DNA of 64,000 nt from an uncultured Dehalococcoidia bacterium (GCA_951812795.1 OX638325.1:1760277-1824276), one strand, 5' to 3'; numbered from the stretch's first letter, positions 50,957 to 59,232 are shown. Notes: a model not told the origin generated them from the sequence alone. Translations and numbers: made by a program.

Positions 50957-51745
50957 GTGGGGCACAACCCTAGCCATCCCCCGCAGGAGCGGAGTCAGAG
51001 TCTGGAAGCGGCGTTGGCATCGCATCCTAGGCGGCAATCGTTGCTGATCCGCGAGCGATTGGTTGAGGGGGTAAACAAGGGGATTACTTCTCAGCACGGT
51101 CTGATAGCCCACGGACGCGGGGAGGCCTTCGATTACCTGATCGGCGAACGGACGCGAGATTTTGCTGAGATTACGATACGCGCGGCCGTAGCGATGATGT
51201 TTAGGGCGGATCGTCCGGTGATTTCAGTTAACGGTAATGCGGCGGCATTGGTGCCCGGCGATCTGGTGAGGTTGTCAGAGGTAACGGGCGCACCATTGGA
51301 GATCAACCTCTTTCACCACAGCCGAGAGCGCATTGCCGCGATCGCGGCGCATTTGCGGGAATTCGGCGCGGTAGATGTGTTGGAACCAACCGCTGATGCG
51401 GTGATCGTCTCGCTGAGCAGCGATCGACGATATGTGAATCCTGACGGGATCGCTCGGGCTGACGTGGTGTTCGTGCCGCTCGAGGACGGCGACAGGTGCG
51501 GCGCGTTGCGCGCAGCTGGTAAGTCGGTGATCACGGTTGATCTTAATCCGATGTCACGCACCTCGCGCGACGCCTCGATAACCATCGTCGACAACGTGGT
51601 GCGCGCGGTTCCGCGCATGATCGCACGTGTCGCAGAGCTCGGTGGCGCCCTGGATGAGGCGACGTTACGGCGTGACATTGATAGCTACGCCCATGATTCG
51701 ATATTGGTCAAAGCCGAGCACGCAATCCGTTCTGGCGCCTCCTAA
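50957..51745 (+). CDS. Archaeal-type 4-phosphopantoate--beta-alanine ligase
   Basis: A 262-residue homologue of archaeal phosphopantothenate synthetase (formerly DUF137). Strongly diagnostic segments are ASHPRRQSLLIRERLVEGV, GLIAHGRGEAFDYLIGE, ISVNGNAAALVPGDL, LEINLFHHSRER, VFVPLEDGDRCGAL and VDLNPMSRTSRDASITIVDN. The enzyme joins 4-phosphopantoate to beta-alanine with ATP on the route to coenzyme A, replacing bacterial PanC plus pantothenate kinase. The start is GTG 50957, two bases after the GNAT stop. Its pathway partner, pantoate kinase, is not in this window. Finding it in an otherwise bacterial neighbourhood is notable and suggests inter-domain transfer. Confidence 0.92.
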   Translation: MGHNPSHPPQERSQSLEAALASHPRRQSLLIRERLVEGVNKGITSQHGLIAHGRGEAFDYLIGERTRDFAEITIRAAVAMMFRADRPVISVNGNAAALVPGDLVRLSEVTGAPLEINLFHHSRERIAAIAAHLREFGAVDVLEPTADAVIVSLSSDRRYVNPDGIARADVVFVPLEDGDRCGALRAAGKSVITVDLNPMSRTSRDASITIVDNVVRAVPRMIARVAELGGALDEATLRRDIDSYAHDSILVKAEHAIRSGAS

Positions 51746-51796
51746 AGCTGAGGCGAGAGCGACGCCATTGAGTTGAGATCTTCTGATTAACCTAGA

Positions 51797-53302
51797 ATGT
51801 TGGCTGTTGCCCAGATGATGATGGGCGAAACTTCGGATATGCGTCGTCGTAACAACGGGCCAAGGATCGGGGACCAAGTGGTTCGCGTTCCCCGAGCGGC
51901 CCAAACAGCCTCAGTGGACGTTCCGGTAACACCGCGCTCAGTTTCAGTGCGTGGTATCGCGTCGCCGATGTCGCTGATCTACGGCTTCTTCATCATCGAC
52001 CTGATCGGCACCGGTTTATTGTTGCTGCCCATATCGAGCAAGGCTCCGGGAATTGCAAACCCGTTGACGTGTCTATTCACCGCCACAACTTCGGTGACGG
52101 TAACTGGATTGGTCACGGTGGACACGCTTGAGCATTGGACGGTTTTCGGTCAGACCGTGATCCTGAGTTTGATATTCATCGGCGGATTGGGATTTATGAC
52201 TGGTGCGGCGTTTCTAATCATCATCGTTGGTCAGGAACTCAGGTTGCAGAACCGATTGATTGTGCGTGAAGGACTCGGTTGGGGGGGGCTAGGCGGGATC
52301 ACGACATTGGTGCGGAACATCGTTCTGTTCGCGGTGATCGCGCAGTTGATCGGCGTCGTTGTGCTTTGGGTGTACTGGACATTGATCCGAAATTTGTGGG
52401 AGGGATTCGATTTCTGGCACACGGTGTGGCTCGCGTTTTTCCACGGGATTTCGGCATTTAACAATGCCGGAATCGAAATTTTGCCAAACAACGTTGTAGG
52501 TGGCGACAGTTTGCAGGGATTCGCGGCGGACTATTTCACTTTGTTCGTATTCGCGTCGTTGATCTTAATCGGAGGAACCGGGTACGTGTTGTGGAGCGAT
52601 GTTTGGCGGAACAAGAGTTTCCGTTGGTTACGGTTGGAGAGCAAGTTGATATTGATCGGAACCGCGGGACTGTTGTTGACGGGATTCATCACATTCGCGA
52701 TCGGCGAGTGGAGCAATCCCGGGACATCTGGGGGCAGCAGCGTGGTGCAAAAGATCGCCGACGCCTTTTTTCACTCGTTTTCGGCGCGCACCGCCGGGTT
52801 CTCGATCATCGACTACGGCCAAGCGTCGAGCGCGACCGACACCGCGACGGAGGTGTTGATGTTCATCGGTGGGGTTTCGGGCACCACTGCCGGCGGCATC
52901 AAGGTAAACACGTTCATGGTGATGGTGGTCGCGGCGATCGCCACGATGTCCGGTCGAAACAGCATCAACATCTTCAGGAGTCACATTCGGTCGTCGACGG
53001 TTCAGCGCGCGTTGGTGCTGGGCGGTGTATCGGCGGCGATCGTGGCGATCATGGCATATGTGGCCTTGCAGCTGCAATCGGATCTGCCAACGAGGGACGT
53101 GTTGTTCCAAGTGGTTTCAGCTGCGGCGACGGTAGGATTGGACACCGGAATAACCTCGAAATTGAACGGGCCGACGCAAGGTTTGGTAATCTTCGCGATG
53201 TTCCTAGGCAGGTTTGGTCCGTTGTCGTTGGCGCTGTTGATGGCGGGTCGCCAGATTGAGCAGCGATATTCGCTCCCGACAGAAGAGGTTAGAATCGGTT
53301 GA
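51797..53302 (+). CDS. trkH: TrkH/KtrB-family K+ transporter subunit
   Basis: A 501-residue potassium channel-like transporter. All four P-loops are visible: TATTSVTVTGLVT, HGISAFNNAGIEI, FSARTAGFSIIDY and AATVGLDTGITSK, with the selectivity-filter glycines. There is an extra hydrophilic N-terminal part of about 50 residues before the first helix (SLIYGFFIIDLIGTGLLLLP). The subunit needs a cytoplasmic TrkA/KtrA-type ring for gating, and three candidate genes follow. K+ uptake serves osmotic balance and pH control. Confidence 0.95.
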   Translation: MLAVAQMMMGETSDMRRRNNGPRIGDQVVRVPRAAQTASVDVPVTPRSVSVRGIASPMSLIYGFFIIDLIGTGLLLLPISSKAPGIANPLTCLFTATTSVTVTGLVTVDTLEHWTVFGQTVILSLIFIGGLGFMTGAAFLIIIVGQELRLQNRLIVREGLGWGGLGGITTLVRNIVLFAVIAQLIGVVVLWVYWTLIRNLWEGFDFWHTVWLAFFHGISAFNNAGIEILPNNVVGGDSLQGFAADYFTLFVFASLILIGGTGYVLWSDVWRNKSFRWLRLESKLILIGTAGLLLTGFITFAIGEWSNPGTSGGSSVVQKIADAFFHSFSARTAGFSIIDYGQASSATDTATEVLMFIGGVSGTTAGGIKVNTFMVMVVAAIATMSGRNSINIFRSHIRSSTVQRALVLGGVSAAIVAIMAYVALQLQSDLPTRDVLFQVVSAAATVGLDTGITSKLNGPTQGLVIFAMFLGRFGPLSLALLMAGRQIEQRYSLPTEEVRIG

Positions 53303-53348
53303 TCTCGAATTCTGAACTTCCAGACGATCAGATATCTGGAGACTTGAG

Positions 53349-54008
53349 ATGGCACCTCAAAACATAGTCGTCGCCGGCATTGGACGATTCGGCGCACAAT
53401 TGGCTACCGGTCTTTTTCAGCATGGGCACGACGTGCTTGCTATCGATAACGACCAATCGAGGATTCAAGACTTGATCGGGCGGGTGACGTATTCAGTTTC
53501 TGGCGATGCGACCGATGAGATTTTGATGCGGGATCTCGGGGTCGAGAATTTCGACGTGGCGATTGTTGCGATTGGCCGGAATGTCGAATCTAGCATCATG
53601 ACCGCGGTGCTGCTACGTTCATTTGAAATTCCGATGGTCGTGGCGCGCGCTCGAAACCGCCTCCACGCGGAGACGTTGCAGCGTATCGGTTGCCAACGGG
53701 TGATCAATGCGGAGGAGGAGGCCGGGATGCGATTGGCCGAGACGCTGTTTTCACCGAACGTTGCCGACTACCTTTCGTTAGGCAGCGACCAAGGCATCAG
53801 CAGATTGCGTGTTCCCGAGCGCTTCGCAGGGATGACACTACGGGAAGCCGGGTTCACCGAGTTCAACGATCAAAGCCATCTATCCGTCATGGCGTTGATC
53901 AGGGATCAAAACGCGCGGATGATCCCCGACCTTGACGAGCGGGTGCGAACCGCGGACGAGATCGTAGTTTCGGGCGGCAAAGAGTTAGTTGACGGGTTGG
54001 CGGCATGA
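53349..54008 (+). CDS. TrkA/KtrA-type K+ uptake regulator
   Basis: A 219-residue RCK protein. The nucleotide motif is VVAGIGRFGAQLATGLFQHG, the ribose-binding acid ends the next strand (DVLAIDNDQ), and a TrkA-C domain (about 140-215) follows the TrkA-N domain. ATG 53349 is behind a TGGAG site, 46 bases after trkH. It would form a ring bound to TrkH and gate it by ATP/ADP or NAD(H). Confidence 0.92.
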   Translation: MAPQNIVVAGIGRFGAQLATGLFQHGHDVLAIDNDQSRIQDLIGRVTYSVSGDATDEILMRDLGVENFDVAIVAIGRNVESSIMTAVLLRSFEIPMVVARARNRLHAETLQRIGCQRVINAEEEAGMRLAETLFSPNVADYLSLGSDQGISRLRVPERFAGMTLREAGFTEFNDQSHLSVMALIRDQNARMIPDLDERVRTADEIVVSGGKELVDGLAA

Positions 54009-54490
54009 GCTATTCCCGCGTATTGTGTTTGGTCAGAGGCGATGATAGCGACACTGAAGTCATCGCGACCGCGGTGAATCTCTCGAATGGCAACCATCGG
54101 AGAATCCATTTCGTCTACGTCATAGTTGTTGATCGCAGGTACGCGTTAGATTCGCCAAATCTTGCGAATTACGCCGAAGGGGAGCGGGTCTTACTAAGGG
54201 CGGAACAAGCGTCCGGACTGCGGAACGAAACCCGGGGTTCGATTCTGCAGGCGCGTTCCATTGGTCAGGTGTTGGTGCGTGAGGCGTTGGATTTCGGTGC
54301 CGAAGCGTTGGTCTTATCGGCGCGCATCGTCTCGACGATGAACTCGAATAAGATCGATTCGGATTCTGAGTACCTGCTCGTGAATGCACCCTGTGCGTTA
54401 ATTTTGGTCCGGGATGCGTTGGAGGAATATGATGCGTCGAACGGTCATCCGGACAGGTATCCGGAGAGCGTCTTTGTCCAGGGATCTTGA
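54005..54490 (+). CDS. USP-like protein in the K+ transport operon
   Basis: A 161-residue protein with a universal-stress-protein-like layout: an N-terminal strand (RVLCLVRGDD), IHFVYVIVVDRRYAL, a QVLVREALDFGAEALVLSAR segment and a final CALILVRDA strand. The ATP-binding G-x2-G-x9-G-S/T motif is not evident, so it may not bind ATP. The ATG overlaps the trkA stop (ATGA), showing coupling. Role in K+ transport control is inferred. Confidence 0.7.
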   Translation: MSYSRVLCLVRGDDSDTEVIATAVNLSNGNHRRIHFVYVIVVDRRYALDSPNLANYAEGERVLLRAEQASGLRNETRGSILQARSIGQVLVREALDFGAEALVLSARIVSTMNSNKIDSDSEYLLVNAPCALILVRDALEEYDASNGHPDRYPESVFVQGS

Positions 54491-54548
54491 ACGGGGTGGG
54501 TGCGTGATTTGGAACCGCGAGAGGTTGTCCTAACTTGAGAATTTGCAC

Positions 54549-55001
54549 ATGAGAGTTGTAATCGCAGGACATGATCGATTAGGTATCGTGACGGCCGACC
54601 TTCTCAGCGAGGCCGGCCATGACGTGTTGATCGTGGAAGAGGACGGAAGACGCATCCGTTCGTTTCCGAGCCACCTATTGGCGCGCCCGAACGTGGACGT
54701 GCTTGAAGCCAAACCGACGCAGGACGAAACAATGGTGGCGATGGACATTCGAGGTGCAGACCTATTCGTGGCGGCTCTTCGCACCCCGGCGGAAAATGGT
54801 TTGGCGGCGCTTAAGGCCAAGATCACGTACGGTGTCGACCAAGTTGTCGCCGTGGTGACGCACGAAGCATTAAGCACGATATACAAGCGATTCGGCATTC
54901 GAACGGTGAACCCGTACACGTTAGCGCTGTCTGATTTGCGTGACACGCTTAACATGGAAGTCGACGGCGATGGCCGGATTGGCTCGGTCACGCCGCGTTG
55001 A
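54549..55001 (+). CDS. TrkA-N-only protein (second TrkA-like)
   Basis: A 150-residue TrkA-N (RCK) domain: VVIAGHDRLGIVTADLLSEAG with an altered glycine motif (GHDRLG), followed by DVLIVEEDGRRI and TVNPYTLALSDL. It lacks the C-terminal TrkA-C domain. ATG 54549 is preferred over the TTG two codons upstream. It may form mixed rings with its neighbours. Confidence 0.85.
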   Translation: MRVVIAGHDRLGIVTADLLSEAGHDVLIVEEDGRRIRSFPSHLLARPNVDVLEAKPTQDETMVAMDIRGADLFVAALRTPAENGLAALKAKITYGVDQVVAVVTHEALSTIYKRFGIRTVNPYTLALSDLRDTLNMEVDGDGRIGSVTPR

Positions 55002-55029
55002 TATCGCACGAATCGATGGACGGACTTCA

Positions 55030-55713
55030 ATGTATGTCATGATCGTCGGATGCGGTGCATTGGGCACGCGCATCGCATATTCCCAGGTTCATGCTGGCAA
55101 CGAGGTATTGATGCTCGACATCGATGAAAGTCGCGTTTCGATGATTCATAAGTCCCTAGGCAATGTGGCGATTCCCGGCGATGCGACTGAAGAGTTCACG
55201 TTGTACAACGCCGGAGTCGATCGGTGCGACGCGTTCATTGCGACGACTGGGGATGATGCGGTGAATTTGGCGTCGTGCCAGTTGGCGAAGTTTACGTTCG
55301 AAGTCAAAACCGTGGTGTCGATAGTGAACGATAGCACGGATACCAACCTGTTCCTTGCCGCGGGCGTGGACTCGATCGTAAGCCGGACGGACGTCGTCTT
55401 GGCGAACCTCGCCGGGACGCTGCTTGACCATCCGATGGCCGAGTTGATGACGCTCAACGATCGCAACGAGAAGTTAGTTTCGATGAGGATTCCCGCGACT
55501 GCCCAGTCGGTGGGCAATCGATTCCGGGATCTGGCACTGCCTTATGGAATCATCATCGCGTTGATCGTTTCGAGTGTTGGTTCGCCATTTATTCCGAACG
55601 AAGACACGGTGATTCTCGGTGGCGAGGAAGTGATTGCGTCTTGCCCGCATGAAGCGTTGGATGAGTTGGCGTACGTATTGACCGGACAGAGGTTCTCGTC
55701 GATTGTCACCTAA
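55030..55713 (+). CDS. TrkA-type K+ uptake regulator (third TrkA-like)
   Basis: A 227-residue protein with TrkA-N (VMIVGCGALGTRIAYSQVHA, EVLMLDIDESRV) and TrkA-C domains. The frame is open to 54940, but ATG 55030 places the Rossmann strand at the N-terminus as in its relatives. It follows the TrkA-N-only gene by 28 bases and its stop is overlapped by the pheA start (TTG 55703). The cluster therefore holds one channel subunit, three RCK-type proteins and one USP-like protein. Confidence 0.9.
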   Translation: MYVMIVGCGALGTRIAYSQVHAGNEVLMLDIDESRVSMIHKSLGNVAIPGDATEEFTLYNAGVDRCDAFIATTGDDAVNLASCQLAKFTFEVKTVVSIVNDSTDTNLFLAAGVDSIVSRTDVVLANLAGTLLDHPMAELMTLNDRNEKLVSMRIPATAQSVGNRFRDLALPYGIIIALIVSSVGSPFIPNEDTVILGGEEVIASCPHEALDELAYVLTGQRFSSIVT

Positions 55714-56545
55714 ACGTATTTCTCACCTCGGTCCGGAGGGTACCTTCACCGACCAAGCGTGCCATGTCTACGCACCTGCGGATTGGGAGCGTGTCGCTTA
55801 TCCAGAGATGCATCAAGTGGTGGGCGCGCTCGTCGACGGCGAAGTCGATGAAGCGATAGTGCCGATCGAGAACAGCGTCGGCGGCGCGGTGATCGACGTC
55901 GTGGACTTCTTGGTCGGGACTTCGAACGTCCAGATCAAGGGTGAATTGTTGTTGGGTATCGAGCAATGTTTGATCGCACATCCCGGCGTTGATCCATCTG
56001 AAATCAAGGTCGTCAGATCGAAGCCCGAAGCGCTGGCCCAATGCCGCAAGTACTTGGACACTCATCTCCCCGACGCCGTTCGAGTGGCCACCGCGAGCAC
56101 GGTTGAGGCCGTGTACATGGTGAAGAGCGGGACGCGTGAGGTATCAGCTGTAGGCCCACACCGGGCGGCAGACTTGGCCGGGTTGCCGGTGATTAGATCC
56201 GGCATCCAAGACGGTCAAAACAACGTGACTAGGTTCGTGATGCTCGCTTCAAACGACCATGAACCGACCGGCGCCGACAAGACGAGTATCGCGTTCAGTT
56301 TCATGAATCGAGACACGCCGGGTCAGCTGTACAAGGCTTTGGAGCCGTTTGCGCGTCGGAACATCAACCTGACGAAGATCGAATCGCGACCCACGGGCGA
56401 AGAGCTCGGCAACTACGTATTCCTGTTGGACTTCATCGGGCACCGAATGGACCCTGAGATCGTTGAGACGTTAAACGGACTGCGAGAGGTGGCGCCGATG
56501 GTCAAGGTACTCGGCTCGTATCCGCTGTCCGCCAAAGTTCATTAA
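55703..56545 (+). CDS. pheA: Prephenate dehydratase
   Basis: A 280-residue enzyme that converts prephenate to phenylpyruvate in phenylalanine synthesis. The catalytic domain has HLGPEGTFT near the start, IVPIENSVGGAV, and the TRF motif in NNVTRFVMLA. The C-terminal ACT regulatory domain (about 195-275) includes NLTKIESRPTGE, the phenylalanine-binding ESRP motif, so feedback inhibition is likely. There is no fused chorismate mutase. The start is TTG 55703, overlapping the upstream trkA gene by 11 bases. Confidence 0.95.
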   Translation: MSPKRISHLGPEGTFTDQACHVYAPADWERVAYPEMHQVVGALVDGEVDEAIVPIENSVGGAVIDVVDFLVGTSNVQIKGELLLGIEQCLIAHPGVDPSEIKVVRSKPEALAQCRKYLDTHLPDAVRVATASTVEAVYMVKSGTREVSAVGPHRAADLAGLPVIRSGIQDGQNNVTRFVMLASNDHEPTGADKTSIAFSFMNRDTPGQLYKALEPFARRNINLTKIESRPTGEELGNYVFLLDFIGHRMDPEIVETLNGLREVAPMVKVLGSYPLSAKVH

Positions 56546-56554
56546 AGACGGCTT

Positions 56555-57007
56555 TCAGAGCCACCTTCTAACCCGGTTGCAGTACTGATCGTATGCAAAA
56601 CCGAGTTTCCCCATAAGGTAGCGCTCTTCCCTCGGTATCGTGTACCAGTTGAAGACCACGAATGACGGGATGGTGGCTAGAATTATCGCGAGCGAGTTGG
56701 CGACACACCCGATCCCGAAAATCGCGATCAGCATCGCCAGATAAGCCGGATTTCGAGATGTAGCGTAGATTCCACCCGTGACGAGGTTCGCGGTTGGTTT
56801 GCCGACGTTAAAGCTCTCGCCTCGACGACGGAAGGCGAGGATCGAGACGGCGAACATGAGAACTGCGATCGCGAGAATGATGCCGCCGCTGATGTTGTTC
56901 CACGGTTCTTGCAGCGGTTCGAACGCCCACACTGTGTTGTGTACGATGCCGGCGAAGATGGTGCAGAGTGCGGGAATTACTGGTGGCAATCGGAGAAATC
57001 GTTTCAT
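56555..57007 (-). CDS. ICMT/PEMT-like integral membrane methyltransferase
   Basis: A 150-residue protein with four hydrophobic helices and the conserved C-terminal core of the isoprenylcysteine-carboxyl/phospholipid methyltransferase-like group: ANLVTGGIYATSRNPAYLAM and IPREERYLMGKLGFAYDQYC. It would methylate a membrane-bound substrate using SAM. The gene converges on pheA (9 bases between stops) and is divergent from the OsmC gene. Confidence 0.88.
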   Translation of the reverse strand: MKRFLRLPPVIPALCTIFAGIVHNTVWAFEPLQEPWNNISGGIILAIAVLMFAVSILAFRRRGESFNVGKPTANLVTGGIYATSRNPAYLAMLIAIFGIGCVANSLAIILATIPSFVVFNWYTIPREERYLMGKLGFAYDQYCNRVRRWL

Positions 57008-57100
57008 TGGTTCGTGATTTTGGATCCTGTGGTGCGCGGTTGTTATCGTGCGGTATGCTAAACGAATCTACCACCCGAATGTATCCAGAGAGAGTTGGGG

Positions 57101-57583
57101 ATGTCCACAAACGACGCTGTAGCCTACCGTTCCCGTGTGAAATTGGAGAGGATTAAAGGTCCGTTCCGGATTGCGCACCTGCCGATCGACGGCCCGGTGA
57201 AGTTCGGCGTTCACTCCGAAGTCGCCGAGCACTACGGAGTCAGCCCGGACATCTCAGAGCCACACGCCACGACGTTGGACTACATCGTGGCCGCGACAAG
57301 CGGTTGAATGACGGGAACGTTTGGCGGCGCCCTTGAGGCGCGCGGTATCCCGGCTGGCGAAGGCTACCTCGAATCCGACACCATCGGAGAAATCGAGAAG
57401 GAAGGCAACGTCCTAGTCATCAAGCGCATCCACATCACCTACAAGTTGAAGATCGATCCGGAGTTGCTGGAGGAGAAGAGGGATGCGATCGATCGAGTGA
57501 TGCGCGTGCACCCCAACTCATGCCCGGTCTATCGGAGCATTTCGGGAAGTATCGGGATTACGGCGGAGTTGGAGTTGGTTTGA
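57101..57583 (+). CDS. OsmC-family protein with in-frame UGA at the catalytic Cys (candidate selenoprotein)
   Basis: One continuous frame of 161 codons containing a single internal TGA at 57305-57307 (codon 69). The part before it ends TTLDYIVAATSG and the part after begins MTGTFGGALEARGIP; together they read as an OsmC/YhfA-like domain in which the segment VLMAAGGC of E. coli YhfA aligns with IVAATSG-UGA. The UGA thus stands exactly at the first catalytic cysteine. The second conserved cysteine is present (HPNSCPVYRSI). OsmC-like selenoproteins have been reported from marine metagenomes. A GC-rich hairpin follows the UGA. ATG 57101 is used (TTG 57095 possible). Alternatives are a nonsense pseudogene or restart at ATG 57308. 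No Sec machinery genes are in this window. Confidence 0.75.
57312..57352 (+). promoter_or_regulatory. Candidate bacterial SECIS-like hairpin
   Basis: Starting five bases after the in-frame UGA, CGGGA (57312-57316) can pair with TCCCG (57348-57352), and inside it GCGCC (57327-57331) pairs with GGCGC (57337-57341) around a CTTGA loop. The apical loop lies 24 bases after the UGA, within the usual bacterial SECIS range. The loop G is not in the first two positions, which departs from the common consensus, so this is a tentative call. Confidence 0.4.
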
Positions 57584-57858
57584 CGAGTCGAGTTGCGCTG
57601 AGGGCTTCCAAATCGTTGACACCTATTCGCGATCGGGATTACTCCGTGCCGCTTTGATGTGTTGCCGTCTACGTTCGGCGTCTGCACTTTATAGATCTTC
57701 CGATCACTCCGTCTGATTCTTAGAGATGCCTCGACTGATCTAAGAACCCATTAGGCGACGGAACGGATTTTCCCATTTCGGTGTCTCACGCCGCCTTTTC
57801 CTGTAATTCATGCTATACTTAGCATAGATGACAACAGGAAAGGCACTTCAGGTGTGGC
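57584..57858. other. Gap before the Mrr-like gene with a promoter-like palindrome
   Basis: The 275-base gap has no coding sequence I can support. Near its right end ATGCT (57810-57814) and AGCAT (57821-57825) form an inverted repeat around ATACTT, with a TATACT (-10-like) hexamer at 57814-57819. It may be the promoter and operator of the downstream DNA-binding protein gene. Confidence 0.4.
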
Positions 57859-58422
57859 ATGAAGACGATGAAAACGATTGAGATCGATGCAGCTGTCTAC
57901 GAGACACTATTAAGAAACATTCGAAGCTTTGAAGACAATCCAAATACCGTGCTGAGACGCATCCTCAGGCTCGATACTGACCGTGTTGAACGACACGACA
58001 CGACGATTGGGCAGTCGGGAATTAGCAATGAGTTCGATTCGCCATTGGAGCCTTCGTTGGTCAATGGACAAAAGGCTGACAACCCAAGGCGGAGCAGAGC
58101 CCGAAGTGGCGAGATTTTGGGGATGGATGAGTATCACTTACCAATAATGCGAGCGCTGGATCGACTAGGAGGCCAGGCTTCCTCGCGGCAAGTATTGGAG
58201 GTCGTAGAAACACTGATGGGTGACGCATTGACGGGGAAAGACTTGGAAAAGCAAGAATCCGGTGAAATCCGGTGGCGCTACAGAGCTCAAATGTCTCGTT
58301 TGGCAATGGTGAAAGGAGGGTTATTGGACAGTGAAGCGCCGCACGGTACGTGGATTTTGACTGAGAAAGGCCGTAAACGTGCAAGACAAAACGACGCTAT
58401 AAAGGAGGAATCAGAATTGTAA
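57859..58422 (+). CDS. SeqA-N-like plus Mrr-N-like winged-helix protein
   Basis: A 187-residue protein of two parts. Residues 4-40 (TIEIDAAVYETLLRNI, then NPNTVLRRIL) resemble the oligomerising ribbon-helix-helix start of SeqA. Residues 93-180 match the winged-helix domain found at the N-terminus of Mrr restriction enzymes: LPIMRALDRLGGQASSRQVL, IRWRYRAQMSRLAMVKGGLL and GTWILTEKGRKRA. The Mrr nuclease domain itself is missing. It is probably a DNA-binding regulator or a reader of modified DNA; this is inferred. The gene is AT-richer than its neighbours, as is the following frame, suggesting recent acquisition. Confidence 0.82.
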   Translation: MKTMKTIEIDAAVYETLLRNIRSFEDNPNTVLRRILRLDTDRVERHDTTIGQSGISNEFDSPLEPSLVNGQKADNPRRSRARSGEILGMDEYHLPIMRALDRLGGQASSRQVLEVVETLMGDALTGKDLEKQESGEIRWRYRAQMSRLAMVKGGLLDSEAPHGTWILTEKGRKRARQNDAIKEESEL

Positions 58423-58448
58423 CAAAAAACACAAAAAAGACATGAAAA

Positions 58449-58736
58449 ATGATTAAGTTAACGGGATGTATCCGCAAAGAAAGTATGAAAAATATGTTTG
58501 AAAGAATTACAAAAGAAAAAGAGAATGAATTGTATGACGGGCGACGATATCTGCGCAAGAGACACGTCTTTCGTCGCACAAAATGTAACCTAGCTTTTGG
58601 GCGAAGTGAAGTTGCTCATGCACTCAAACGAGTGGTGCCAGCGATGCTCATGTTGCTGTTTTCGATGATCCCGGGAGCTGGTGTTGCAAGTGCAATCGAG
58701 ACGATATGGCAAATGATTCTCAGTTTTATTACATGA
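58449..58736 (+). CDS. Low-GC small membrane protein, uncertain
   Basis: A 95-residue frame 26 bases after the Mrr-like gene. The N-terminal half is strongly basic and A-rich in DNA (RKESMKNMFERITKEKENEL, RRYLRKRHVFRRTKC). The C-terminal part is hydrophobic (VVPAMLMLLFSMIPGAGVAS). No clear ribosome site precedes ATG 58449. It could be a toxin-like or phage-derived membrane peptide, or a decayed gene. Confidence 0.4.
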   Translation: MIKLTGCIRKESMKNMFERITKEKENELYDGRRYLRKRHVFRRTKCNLAFGRSEVAHALKRVVPAMLMLLFSMIPGAGVASAIETIWQMILSFIT

Positions 58737-58839
58737 AATGCAATGTGATTTAGCAGTGAACACAGCCACCGGCATCGCTCGGGTTGACGACGTTCCAATC
58801 TCGCCACCTACGTGGAGAGATGGGATTTTAGGTAAATCG

Positions 58840-59232
58840 TTAACTCACCTGCTGAATCAGCTCGATCCGAATGTCGCCAGGGGCGGCGATGAAGCCGATT
58901 TTGCGGCCGTCGGGAAGAGCTATCGGGCCTTCTTTGAGTTCGGCGCCGAGGGCCGTGAGGCGGGTGATGTCGGCGTCCATGTCGTCGGTGTCGAAGCCAA
59001 AGTGCTCGAGGCCGTAATGGGCGTTGGCGTCGGCTGGGCCGAGCGTCTCACCGGTGCGCTCGTTAGAGATGTTGATCGCAAGTCCACCTTCGGTTTGAGT
59101 GACGATGAAATGGTCGCCGAAGTCTCGGACCGTGTCAGACATGATTTGGACATTGAAGGCCTCGACGAACCAGTCGGCGGTCTTCTTGGGGTCGGATGAC
59201 TTCAGGTGGATGTGGTTGACCAAGTATGGCAT
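58840..59232 (-). CDS. VOC/glyoxalase-family protein
   Basis: A 130-residue protein of one vicinal-oxygen-chelate module pair. It starts NHIHLKSSDPKKTADWFVEA, has HYGLEHFGFDTDDMDADITR and ends with APGDIRIELIQ. Metal-ligand candidates are the first histidine, the HFGF histidine and the final glutamate. Glyoxalase, dioxygenase or epimerase chemistry is possible. It lies 100 bases downstream of the Fe-S oxidoreductase gene on the same strand. Confidence 0.9.
   Translation of the reverse strand: MPYLVNHIHLKSSDPKKTADWFVEAFNVQIMSDTVRDFGDHFIVTQTEGGLAINISNERTGETLGPADANAHYGLEHFGFDTDDMDADITRLTALGAELKEGPIALPDGRKIGFIAAPGDIRIELIQQVS

Noticed and set aside
57308-57583. A separate small gene starting at ATG 57308
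   Set aside because: It is in the same frame as the upstream part, has no ribosome site of its own, and lacks the N-terminal strands of OsmC proteins; a single UGA-interrupted gene explains both halves better.
58738-59199. Plus-strand frame of about 150 codons
   Set aside because: It is antisense to the VOC-family gene, which has clear family motifs.
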